Assembly: GCF_004296575.1 (NCBI RefSeq)
Contig: NZ_SAYT01000005.1
Coordinates: 124,001-188,000 of the forward strand
Source: Dyella amyloliquefaciens
GTDB taxonomy: Bacteria > Pseudomonadota > Gammaproteobacteria > Xanthomonadales > Rhodanobacteraceae
DNA length: 64,000 nt
Direction: 5' to 3'
Of this stretch, positions 32,942 to 41,064 are shown in pieces. How positions within the stretch are numbered: the stretch's first letter is position 1; the number at the start of each line of letters is the position of its first letter. A model generated the notes under the pieces. It searched no databases. It was not told where the DNA came from and saw only the letters and a program-made list of their open reading frames with translations. Position numbers and translations under genes: made by a program.

Positions 32942-33013
32942 CACCCCTCCGTATCGACATGGTTCGATGTAACGGAACAACGGCCGAGATATTCGCCGCG
33001 CCGGCTGGTGGAT

Positions 33014-34378
33014 TCAGCTGACGCCCAGGCCCTCGATACCCACGATCTCGTGGCCATCAAAGCCCGCCAGCTCGGCGAAGCGGCGGCCACGCTCGGCGTA
33101 GTCGTGGAACTGGTCGAAACTCGGCGCGCCTGGCGACAGCAGGATGGTGCCGCCCGCCGGCGTCAGTTCGCGTGCACGCGCCATGGCGCGGGTCAGGTCT
33201 TCCGTCTCCACGACGGACACGCCGGCAGCCTGCAAGGCCCGGGCAATGCGCGGGCCATTCGCACCCTGTGCCACGATGGCATGAGGTGCATGGCGCTTCG
33301 CTTCGGTGACGAAATCGCTCCAGTCGAGGCCGCGATCATGGCCACCGACGATCACGGTGACCTGACGGCCTTCAAGGCTGCCCAGCGCTGCAAGCGTCGC
33401 CTGCGGCGTCGTGCTGATCGAATCGTTGATCCACGCAAAGCCATCGTGCTCGCCCAGCGGCTGCAGGCGATGCGGCAGCGGCCGGAAGCTCGCCAAGGCC
33501 TCGGCGGCCACCACGGCGTCGTAGCCCATGGCCTCGAGCGCCGTCAACGCAGCGCAAGCATTGAGTGCGTTGTGCTCGCCTGGCGCACGCAGCCTGGAAA
33601 TCTCGAAGACCTGCTGGGCACCGCGACGAATGAAGCCGCCGGCGACATGCCAGCCCTCGACCTTCCCGAACAGGCGTCGATGCGGATGGAGCGCGGTGCG
33701 TTCGAGCAGATAAGGCTGTCCTGCATTCACCAGCAATTGCCTGGACACATCGGCCAGCTTCAGCTTGTCCGCGATGTAACGCTCGCGCGAGCCATGCCAG
33801 TCGAGATGTTCCTCGTAGAGGCTGGTGATGACGCCCAGCTCCACCGGACCGGCTTCGCCGGTCTGGAAACTGGACAGTTCGATGGCCCACACATCGGCCT
33901 CGGCATCCACCAGCTCAAGCAAGGGCATGCCGATGTTGCCGGCCAGCGCAGTACGCACGCCCAGGCTGCGCGCCAGGTGCGCCAGCAAGGCCGTGGTCGT
34001 GCTCTTGCCCTTGGTGCCGGTGACGGCGACGACGCGTGCATCGGGTCGCTCGGCGAACCAGAGCGAGGTGCCGGATGTCAAGCGCACACCCGCCTCCTGC
34101 GCCGAGACGAGCGCCGGCTTGTAGGCGGAAATGCCGGGCGATTTCACCACCACGTCGAATGAGGACAGCGCGATGGCATCGGGCTCCTGTCCGCGCACCA
34201 CCAACGACGGATCAAACGATTGAGCATCGGCCGTCTCCGCCTCGCTGCAGAACAGCGTCAATGGCAGTTGCGGCAAGCGCGAACGGATCGCCGCCATGGC
34301 AGCCCGCCCTTCGCGGCCGAAACCCCAGATGGCAATGCGCTTGCCCTCGAGATCGGCGATGCGCAGCGGTTGGCTCAC
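33014..34378 (-). CDS. murD2: MurD2-type UDP-N-acetylmuramoyl-L-alanine--L-glutamate ligase
   Basis: A 454-residue Mur ligase. The N-terminal Rossmann part has IAIWGFGREGRAAMAAI, the ATP loop is VAVTGTKGKSTTTALL, and later come AGNIGMPLLEL, ELSSFQ, LDWHGSRERYIADKL and ERNALHP-like segments ending in the third domain. In Xanthomonas, MurD2 adds L-Glu to UDP-MurNAc-L-Ala and MurL then epimerises the terminal residue to D-Glu. The direct overlap with murL (start GTG inside GTGA at the murL stop) supports this role over the canonical D-Glu-adding MurD. The GTG start gives VSQPLRIADLEGKR. Confidence 0.9.
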   Translation of the reverse strand: MSQPLRIADLEGKRIAIWGFGREGRAAMAAIRSRLPQLPLTLFCSEAETADAQSFDPSLVVRGQEPDAIALSSFDVVVKSPGISAYKPALVSAQEAGVRLTSGTSLWFAERPDARVVAVTGTKGKSTTTALLAHLARSLGVRTALAGNIGMPLLELVDAEADVWAIELSSFQTGEAGPVELGVITSLYEEHLDWHGSRERYIADKLKLADVSRQLLVNAGQPYLLERTALHPHRRLFGKVEGWHVAGGFIRRGAQQVFEISRLRAPGEHNALNACAALTALEAMGYDAVVAAEALASFRPLPHRLQPLGEHDGFAWINDSISTTPQATLAALGSLEGRQVTVIVGGHDRGLDWSDFVTEAKRHAPHAIVAQGANGPRIARALQAAGVSVVETEDLTRAMARARELTPAGGTILLSPGAPSFDQFHDYAERGRRFAELAGFDGHEIVGIEGLGVS

Positions 34379-35718
34379 CCGAAGAACGCCAACGCAGGCT
34401 GCAGGCGGCTCGGGATGCGATGGTCCGGTGAAGGCTGCAGCCAAGGCTCGATCGCGAGTTCCTTTTCATCGAGCTGCGGGAGGATCTCGCTACGGAAGCG
34501 CGCCACCAGGGCGTCCTCCTGCCACTCCGAACGCTGGCTAAGCGCATACATCGCTGCGCGTGCCTCGGCGCCCTCGCCCACGCACTCGAACGGCTTGTGA
34601 TCCTGGTATTCGAGCAACGCGTCGAAACCGGCGGCCAGGTTTTCATCGTCGAGCAGGTTGCGACCGAAGATCGAAAGCAGTCGCGGCTTGGCCAGGAACG
34701 GCGCGAGCGCGAGGAACACGAAGTGGCACTTCGGGCACTGCCCGCACCAGCGATCTGCCGGCTTGGGACCGAGGATCTTGAAGTTGCGGTTGCAGCTGGA
34801 GAACGCGTCGAAATACAGCGTGAGCCTGGCGAACGTGCGCGTGACTGCCAGCTCCGAATACGGGCGCAGCAGCGAGCAGTAGTCGAGATCGGCCGCAACG
34901 TGCTGGTGCAGCCAGTCGCCCAGCAACGCTTCGAAGGTGTAGCCCTTGCTCCACTGGTGGTTCACCAGCTGGCCTTCGTATTCCAGCGTGGCGGCGGACG
35001 CCGAGCGCTCGTTGGCAAAGGCAATGCTGTCGAAGCCATACAGGATGGCAGCCACAGCGAGGATCGCCGAGTTCACGGCCGTCACCGGGATATGGCCGTT
35101 CCACGCGCCCAACCGGTTCAACTCGAACAGGCCCGGAGCCAGCTCGCGTTGGATGTTGAGCGTCGGCAGGCCGGTGCGCTCAGCGCAGGCCGCGATCAGC
35201 GGGGAATTGCCGACCCACACCGCGGTCGCCTCACCGCCGATGGACTTGATCGCCTCCACCGCCACCAGCGAATCCTTGCCGCCACCGATCGGCACCAGGG
35301 TGCGATGCGGCAGCTTCAGTGCCTTGGCCTCGGGCTTCGCGGCGCCGCCGCGCGGGAAGGCGATGCGGCCGCGCAGGTCCAACCCATTGCGGTAGGCAAA
35401 CTCGGCCAGGCCGTGCAGGTACAGCGCATCGAGCAGGTTGGCCGTGGCGTCGTCCAACCGACCGCCGGCCACCTCGATACGCGGCGGCACACCGGCCTTG
35501 TAGTAGCTGACGCCCGCGATCAGGTGCAGCAGCTTCAGCGCTTCGTCGAAAGCGGCCTGGTGGCTGGCTGGAAGCGCCGGCGCATGCGGAAACGTCACGC
35601 GCTCGGTCAGTTCCTCGCCATGGTCGAAGGCGTACACCAGCTCGGCCACGCCATTGGCGTAGCTGCAGCGCACGAAGCGGAATACCTGGGTCAGGCGGGG
35701 GTTGATGTTGGTCGTCAC
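34375..35718 (-). CDS. murL: MurL, UDP-MurNAc-L-Ala-L-Glu epimerase
   Basis: A 447-residue cytoplasmic enzyme that inverts the L-Glu made by MurD2 to D-Glu in the peptidoglycan precursor. Seen in the sequence are a PP-loop-like LVPIGGGKDSLVAVEAI, the FANERSASAATLEYEGQLVN segment and a four-cysteine-type knuckle WCGQCPKCHF. The GTG at 35718 has GGAGA seven bases upstream and is preferred to the TTG two codons earlier. The ligase gene overlaps its end by four bases. This pair can replace glutamate racemase plus canonical MurD (known for Xanthomonas). Confidence 0.9.
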   Translation of the reverse strand: MTTNINPRLTQVFRFVRCSYANGVAELVYAFDHGEELTERVTFPHAPALPASHQAAFDEALKLLHLIAGVSYYKAGVPPRIEVAGGRLDDATANLLDALYLHGLAEFAYRNGLDLRGRIAFPRGGAAKPEAKALKLPHRTLVPIGGGKDSLVAVEAIKSIGGEATAVWVGNSPLIAACAERTGLPTLNIQRELAPGLFELNRLGAWNGHIPVTAVNSAILAVAAILYGFDSIAFANERSASAATLEYEGQLVNHQWSKGYTFEALLGDWLHQHVAADLDYCSLLRPYSELAVTRTFARLTLYFDAFSSCNRNFKILGPKPADRWCGQCPKCHFVFLALAPFLAKPRLLSIFGRNLLDDENLAAGFDALLEYQDHKPFECVGEGAEARAAMYALSQRSEWQEDALVARFRSEILPQLDEKELAIEPWLQPSPDHRIPSRLQPALAFFG

Positions 35719-35737
35719 GCTCAAGTCTCCGTCAACG

Positions 35738-36118
35738 CTACTCCCTCTCCCCTTCGGGGAGAGGGCTGGGGTGAGGGGCCGGGCTAGCCAGTGCCTCCAG
35801 AATCACCTCAAGTACGCCTTCCATATTCTTCAGGACATCATTGTTCCAGAAACGCAGGACCCTGTAGCCCATGAACTAGAGCTCCAGTGTCCTGCGCTCG
35901 TCATAAATCATCTGCTCGCCATGCTGCCCGCCGTCCAATTCCACAATCAGGTCAGCATCAGGGCAGGCGAAATCGGCTATGTACGGACCGATTTCGTGTT
36001 GGCGGCGGAATTTCCAGCCTTGGAGGTGGCGATGCCTCAGGTGATGCCAAAGCAACTGCTCGGCATCTGTTTGCCGGACGCGCAGCTTGCGCGCCCGGTC
36101 TACGTTCAAACGCTTCAT
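35738..36118 (-). pseudogene. DUF559 endonuclease-like gene with an internal amber stop
   Basis: The frame starts MKRLNVDRARKLRVRQTDAE, then shows the nuclease-like core FRRQHEIGPYIADFACPDAD and LIVELDGGQH, typical of DUF559 (Vsr-like fold). A TAG at 35876-35878 interrupts it after RRTLEL. The same frame continues with FMGYRVLRFWNNDVLKNMEG, the conserved DUF559 end, to a stop at 35738. A single nonsense change (for example TGG to TAG) explains this. The last codons lie in a CTCTCCCC repeat, and an inverted copy of that repeat lies 41 bases before the start codon. Confidence 0.83.
35741..35780. repeat. CTCTCCCC-type repeat, 3' side of the DUF559 gene
   Basis: CCCTCTCCCC-TTC-GGGGAGAGGG forms a perfect 10-bp stem (35743-35765) and is followed by CTGGGGTGAGGGGCC. 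It is in inverted orientation to the copy at 36159. The DUF559 frame reads through it and stops at its outer edge. Confidence 0.88.
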
Positions 36119-36158
36119 CCGTGAGCGTCCCTGGTTGTGGCGTTACCGCGAGCACCCG

Positions 36159-36200
36159 CCCCCTCACCCCAACCCTCTCCCCGGAGGGGAGAGGGAGAAG
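36159..36200. repeat. CTCTCCCC-type repeat, 5' side of the DUF559 gene
   Basis: CCCCTCACCCC leads into the perfect stem CCCTCTCCCC/GGGGAGAGGG (36173-36195). Together with 35741-35780 it bounds the DUF559 gene with inverted ends. The neighbouring CGCGAGCACCCGCC (36147-36160) is the inverse of the bases beside the left copy in hrpA. It lies 14 bases from the lysine gene stop. Confidence 0.88.
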
Positions 36201-36213
36201 TGGTGGACTGGGG

Positions 36214-38832
36214 CTATTCGAGGATGATCTCCTCAGCCTCGTCCCGCAGGTTGTAGGGCGAGGACATCACCTTGCCGTACGCGCCGGCCTGGGCCACCAG
36301 CATCACGTCGCCTTCCTGCGGCTCCGGCAGGCGGCGGTCGGTGCCGAGTACGTCGCCGCTTTCGCAGATCGGGCCCACCACCTGGAACAGCGCCGTGGCC
36401 TCTTCATCCAGACGGGTCAGGTTGACGATTTCGTGCCAGGCCTCGTACAGCGCAGGACGGATCAGGCTGTTCATGCCCGTGTCCACGCCGAGATAGCGGA
36501 TGGTGCCGTTGCCCTTGCCCTTGGTCTGGGTGACCTTGGTAAGCAGCACGCCGGCATCCGCCACCAGATAACGGCCCGGCTCCATCCACAGTTTGTAGTG
36601 CGGATAGGCGGCCTTCACCTCGCGCAGCACCTTGTCCAGCGCGGCAATGTCCAGTCGCGCCTCGCCCGGATGCGAAGGCACACCGAGGCCGCCGCCGATG
36701 TCCAGGAAGGTCACGCTGCCGATGCGCTCGGCGATGCTGGCCAGCTGGCCATAGACCTCACCCCAGTGCCCGTCATCGAGGATGCCCGAGCCCAGGTGCG
36801 CATGCAGGCCACGCACGGTGACGCCATGCGTGTCGGCCAGGCGCAGGAACGCATCCAGCTGTTCCACCGGCAGGCCGAACTTGCTGCCGCTGCCGCCCGT
36901 ACGCACCTTCTCGTGGTGACCGAGGCCACGGCCCAGGTCGAGGCGCAACACGATCTCGCGGCCGCGGAACACTTCACCCCAATGTTCCAGCTGGTAGATG
37001 GAGTCGAGCGACAGCGTGGCGCGGGTGGTAAGCGCCCACTCGTAGTCCTCGCGTGGCGCGAAGTTCGGCGTAAACAGCAGGGGCGCCGATTCGGGCACCA
37101 CGGCCATCACCGCCTTCAGCTCGCCCGGCGATACGCATTCGAAGCCGAAACCCTCTTCCGCCAGCGCCTTGAGGATCGCCGGATGCGTATTGGCCTTCAC
37201 CGCGTAATGCAGGCGATCGACCGCCGCCAGCGTCTTCAGCTCACGCGCCTGCTGACGCACGGTCGGCAGGTGGTACACGTAACGCGGCGTGTGCTCGGCG
37301 CCCAGCTTGAGCAGATCCGCGCGCCGCCCATCGCGCCACCACGATGCCGTCGGCGGCAGCACTTCGCCGCTGCCGTACAGCGCCTGCCAGCTCGGACCGA
37401 ACAGCGCGCTGTCGTCGGTGCGCAGTGCACCGGCGGTGATCAGCAACTCATGCAGGTGCGGCAGCAGTTCGTCGACGACATTCTCATCGACGACGAAGGT
37501 CAGGTTCAGGTTGTTCGACGACTGCGAAATCATGTGCACGCGCAGCTGGCCGAACTCGGCGAGCACGGACGACAGCGTGTGCAGCATGGAACGCATGCCG
37601 CGGCCCACCAGGGTGATGGCGGCGCACGGGGCGATCACCTTCACGCGGCACACCTTGGCCAGGTCGCTGGCCAGCGCGGCAAGCGCGTCGGAATCAAGCA
37701 GGTTCTCGGTGGGGTCGAGCGAGACCGTCACGTTGGTCTCGGCCGAGCCGATCATGTCCACCGACAGGCCATGCTGCTTGAAGTTGGCGAACACGTCGGC
37801 GAGGAAGCCGACCTGCTGCCACATGCCCACCGACTCCATCGACACCAGGGTGATGCCCTTGCGCGCGCTGATCGCCTTGACGCTCGGCGCGTGCTCGCGC
37901 ACTTCCGGACCGATGAAGGTGCCTTCCAGCTCGGGCCGGTTGGTGTCCTTGATCAGCAGCGGCACGCGCGGCTCGCGCAGCGGCGACAGGCAGCGCGGAT
38001 GCAGCACCTTGGCGCCGGTGGAGGCGATTTCCTGGGCCTCTTCGTAGTCCAGACGCTGCAGCAGGCGTGCGCTGGGCACCTGGCGCGGGTTGGCGGTGAA
38101 CATGCCCGCCACGTCGGTCCAGATCTCCACGCGCTGCGCCTTCAGCAGGGCGCCGAAGTACGAAGCGGAGGTATCGGAGCCGCCGCGGCCCAGCAGCACC
38201 GTGCGGCCCTGCGATTCACGCGCGATGAAGCCCTGGGTGATGAATACCTCGCCCCATTCCGCGAGTCGCGCATTGAGGGCCGGGTCGGGCTTGCACTCGA
38301 CCATGGCCGACAGCAGCTTGGTGCGTTCGTTCTGGTTCGGCAGCGCGATGGCCGAGAGGCAGTCGCGCGCGTCCACCCATTGCGTGGGCAGGCCGCTATG
38401 CGTCAGGAACGCGGAGCCCAGCGCGCTGGACATCAGCTCGCCATGCGCCTGCACCAGCGCCGACCAGGCGAGTTCGCCCAGCAGCGACGGGCCATCCTCG
38501 GCGAGCTGTGCAAGCTCGGCGAGGCGGTCAGCCAAGGTACCCGGAACCGCCAGCTGCATGTGATCGAGCAGGTCGTAGTGACGCTGTGCGATCGCCTTGG
38601 CAGCCTCGATGCGTTTGCCCTTGTCTTCCTGTGCGCACATTTGTTTGAGTGCGTCGGTGATGCCGGAGAGTGCCGAAACGACAACGAGCACGCGTGCGCC
38701 TTCGGCACGACGGCTGGCTACCAGCTCCAGAATGTTCTGCCAGCGCGGCAGGGTGGCGACACTGGTGCCGCCAAACTTCATCACGATCCAGGATGCGTCA
38801 GCAGGAAGCGACGCGGGGCTTTGCGGGTTCAC
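36214..38832 (-). CDS. lysAC: bifunctional aspartate kinase / diaminopimelate decarboxylase
   Basis: An 872-residue fusion holding the first and last steps of lysine synthesis. Residues about 15-300 are an aspartokinase (VMKFGGTSV at 18-26, then GRGGSDTSA). Residues 325-470 contain tandem ACT regions for feedback control. Residues about 510-872 are the PLP-dependent decarboxylase (YAVKANTHP with PLP lysine K546; a glycine-rich HLGSGILD segment; GPICESGDVLG). This fusion is typical of Xanthomonadales. The start is GTG (38832) with GAAGG upstream. Confidence 0.95.
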   Translation of the reverse strand: MNPQSPASLPADASWIVMKFGGTSVATLPRWQNILELVASRRAEGARVLVVVSALSGITDALKQMCAQEDKGKRIEAAKAIAQRHYDLLDHMQLAVPGTLADRLAELAQLAEDGPSLLGELAWSALVQAHGELMSSALGSAFLTHSGLPTQWVDARDCLSAIALPNQNERTKLLSAMVECKPDPALNARLAEWGEVFITQGFIARESQGRTVLLGRGGSDTSASYFGALLKAQRVEIWTDVAGMFTANPRQVPSARLLQRLDYEEAQEIASTGAKVLHPRCLSPLREPRVPLLIKDTNRPELEGTFIGPEVREHAPSVKAISARKGITLVSMESVGMWQQVGFLADVFANFKQHGLSVDMIGSAETNVTVSLDPTENLLDSDALAALASDLAKVCRVKVIAPCAAITLVGRGMRSMLHTLSSVLAEFGQLRVHMISQSSNNLNLTFVVDENVVDELLPHLHELLITAGALRTDDSALFGPSWQALYGSGEVLPPTASWWRDGRRADLLKLGAEHTPRYVYHLPTVRQQARELKTLAAVDRLHYAVKANTHPAILKALAEEGFGFECVSPGELKAVMAVVPESAPLLFTPNFAPREDYEWALTTRATLSLDSIYQLEHWGEVFRGREIVLRLDLGRGLGHHEKVRTGGSGSKFGLPVEQLDAFLRLADTHGVTVRGLHAHLGSGILDDGHWGEVYGQLASIAERIGSVTFLDIGGGLGVPSHPGEARLDIAALDKVLREVKAAYPHYKLWMEPGRYLVADAGVLLTKVTQTKGKGNGTIRYLGVDTGMNSLIRPALYEAWHEIVNLTRLDEEATALFQVVGPICESGDVLGTDRRLPEPQEGDVMLVAQAGAYGKVMSSPYNLRDEAEEIILE

Positions 38833-39128
38833 GAGTACCTTCGATGGTGGTTGGAGAAAACAATCTCGTCAGTGTTGCGCCGCAGCAGGCGGAATGCAAC
38901 TGCCGCGCAGCGATGGACGTTTGGATGGCTAAATGCGGCGGGGTATGGAGAGACCTGCTGCTTAAGCGAAGCTGAGCCCCTCTCCCCTTGGGAGAGGGGT
39001 TGGGGAGAGGGTGCGGGGCTTGCCTCAAGGTCCAGCCCTCGCTCCGGTCGCACCCTCTTCCGCCTGCCGGCACCTTCTCCCGGAGGGAGAAGGATCCGTC
39101 CGTTGCGTGCTGTCTTCAGCTTGTGGCC
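38833..39128. other. intergenic stretch carrying a CTCTCCCC-type repeat element
   Basis: Between fumarase (ending at 39129) and the lysine fusion lies a repeat element, 38977-39093. One end is CCCCTCTCCC/GGGAGAGGGG (38977-38999) with GTTGGGGAGAGGG, and the other is CCTTCTCCC/GGGAGAAGG (39073-39093) preceded by CACCCTCTTCC. The ends are inverted and diverged from the other copies. No gene was recognised. It could also end the transcript of one neighbour. Confidence 0.7.
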
Positions 39129-40643
39129 TTACGCCACCACCACGGGGATTTTGCCGATGCGCGCCTGCCATTCCTTCGGACCCGTCTGGTGCACCGAGGT
39201 GCCGGCCGAGTCGACCGCGACGGTCACCGGCATGTCCTTCACTTCGAACTCGTAGATCGCTTCCATGCCCAGGTCGGCGAAGCCCACCACGCGGCTGGCC
39301 TTGATCGCCTTGGACACCAGGTAGGCGGCACCGCCCACGGCCATCAGGTACACCGACTGGTGCTTCTTGATCGCCTCGATGGCGGCCGGGCCGCGCTCGG
39401 CCTTGCCGACCATGCCCAGCAGGCCGGTCTGCGCCAGCACCTGCTCGGTGAACTTGTCCATGCGGGTCGCCGTGGTCGGACCGGCCGGGCCCACCACCTC
39501 GTCACGCACCGGATCGACCGGGCCGACGTAATAGATGAAGCGACCCTTGAAATCGACCGGCAGCGGCTCGCCCTTGTTGAGCATGTCGACCATGCGCTTG
39601 TGAGCGGCGTCGCGGCCGGTGAGCAGCTTGCCGTTGAGCAGCAGCACTTCACCCGGCTTCCAACTGGTCACTTCCTCGGGGGTGACGGTATCGAGGTTCA
39701 CGCGACGGCCCTTGCTCGAGTCGTAGGTGAGCTTGGGCCAGTGTTCCAGCGACGGCGGATCCAGCGCGACCGGGCCCGAACCGTCCAGGGTGAAGTGCGC
39801 ATGGCGGGTGGCGGCGCAGTTCGGGATCATCGCCACCGGCAGGTTGGCCGCGTGGGTCGGGTAATCCTTGATCTTCACGTCGAGCACGGTGGTCAGGCCA
39901 CCCAGGCCCTGCGCGCCGATGCCCAGCGCATTGACCTTCTCGTACAGCTCGATGCGCAGCTCCTCGGCGCGATTCTGCGGGCCGCGGGCGATCAGCTCCT
40001 GGATGTCGATGTGCTCCATCAGGGCTTCCTTGGCCAGCAGCATCGCCTTCTCGGCGGTGCCGCCGATGCCGATGCCCAGCATGCCCGGCGGGCACCAGCC
40101 GGCGCCCATGGTCGGCACGGTCTTGAGCACCCAGTCGACGATGGAGTCGGACGGGTTGAGCATGGCGAACTTGGACTTGGCCTCCGAGCCGCCGCCCTTG
40201 GCGGCGACGATCACTTCCACCTTGTCGCCCGGCACGATCGACATGTTGACCACCGCCGGGGTGTTGTCCTTGGTATTGGTGCGCTTGCCGGCCGGATCGG
40301 CCAGCACGCTGGCGCGCAGCTTGTTGTCCGGGTCGTTGTAGGCGCGGCGCACGCCCTCGTTGATCATGTCTTCCAGCGACAGCGTCGCGTCCCACTGCAC
40401 GTTCATGCCGACCTTGACGAACACCGTCACGATGCCGGTGTCCTGGCACAGCGGGCGGTGGCCTTCGGCGGCCATGCGCGAGTTGATCAGGATCTGCGCC
40501 ATCGCGTCTTTCGCGGCCGGCGACTCCTCGCGCTCGTAGGCGGCGGCGAGGTTGGTGATGTAGTCGACGGGGTGGTAGTAGCTGATGTACTGCAGGGCGT
40601 CGGCGACGGACTGGATCAGATCGTCTTGCTTGATGATGGTCAT
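39129..40643 (-). CDS. fumarate hydratase, class I (iron-sulfur)
   Basis: A 504-residue [4Fe-4S] fumarase of the TCA cycle. The N-terminal alpha part has GHRPLCQDTGIVTVFVKVG with cluster ligand C66, then MIPNCAATRH and GWCPPGMLGIGIGG with the other ligands. The C-terminal beta part contains GEVLLLNGKLLTGRDAAHKR and ends IGKIPVVVA. Length and single-chain form fit FumA/FumB/FumD-type enzymes. The ATG at 40643 begins MTIIKQDDLIQSV; the longer frame adds 59 unconserved residues. Probably monocistronic. Confidence 0.94.
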   Translation of the reverse strand: MTIIKQDDLIQSVADALQYISYYHPVDYITNLAAAYEREESPAAKDAMAQILINSRMAAEGHRPLCQDTGIVTVFVKVGMNVQWDATLSLEDMINEGVRRAYNDPDNKLRASVLADPAGKRTNTKDNTPAVVNMSIVPGDKVEVIVAAKGGGSEAKSKFAMLNPSDSIVDWVLKTVPTMGAGWCPPGMLGIGIGGTAEKAMLLAKEALMEHIDIQELIARGPQNRAEELRIELYEKVNALGIGAQGLGGLTTVLDVKIKDYPTHAANLPVAMIPNCAATRHAHFTLDGSGPVALDPPSLEHWPKLTYDSSKGRRVNLDTVTPEEVTSWKPGEVLLLNGKLLTGRDAAHKRMVDMLNKGEPLPVDFKGRFIYYVGPVDPVRDEVVGPAGPTTATRMDKFTEQVLAQTGLLGMVGKAERGPAAIEAIKKHQSVYLMAVGGAAYLVSKAIKASRVVGFADLGMEAIYEFEVKDMPVTVAVDSAGTSVHQTGPKEWQARIGKIPVVVA

Positions 40644-41064
40644 GGCGGCTGCTTCGACTCCGGGGGTTACGGCGTCGAAACAGGGGATGTCCACGACGCA
40701 CAACCTGTCTATTGTGCCGCAAAACCGGCTCCGGCCCCGGAAGCTGCTTCCCGACCTGATTTGCAGGCATGCGGGTCGCCCAGACGGCTCATTTTCTTCG
40801 GCCAAAAGGCATAGACGCAATTATTTGCGGCAAGCTTTGAGGCTGCGCCCGGCTGTCGCATTTTCTTGCGTCAAATCAGTCACTTCCAAGACGGTCGACG
40901 GGACGCTAGTTTCGCCGGGCCAGCGCGTTGTTCTTCAGGGGGCGCCTGGGCAGTTGGGGAAAGTGTTCATGACCGTTTGGATCACGGCCTGGCCGTGAGG
41001 CGTGGCGTGCATGCCTACGCGACGCCGATCGGTGCGACCGTTTCTACCCTTGGAGAAACTGAAC
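40644..41064. other. intergenic leader of the first S53 protease
   Basis: No gene was recognised. Its right half matches the leader of the second protease in several blocks: TTTTCTTG-CG-TCAAATCAGT followed by CACTTCCA (40861-40888), GGCGCCTGGGCAGTTGGGGA (40941-40960) and a GACCGTTTCTACCCTTGGAG-type ribosome region just before the ATG. These probably hold the promoter and a shared regulator site. I could not place a reliable -35/-10 pair. Confidence 0.65.

Noticed and set aside
35876-36118. 80-codon DUF559 frame read as an intact short gene
   Set aside because: The conserved second half of the family (GYRVLRFWNNDVL) continues in the same frame after the TAG, so this is a truncated reading of a pseudogene.
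41002-41064. 21-codon extension of S53 copy 1
   Set aside because: It would place Arg-rich residues before a clear signal peptide; the ATG at 41065 has a TTGGAGAA site.
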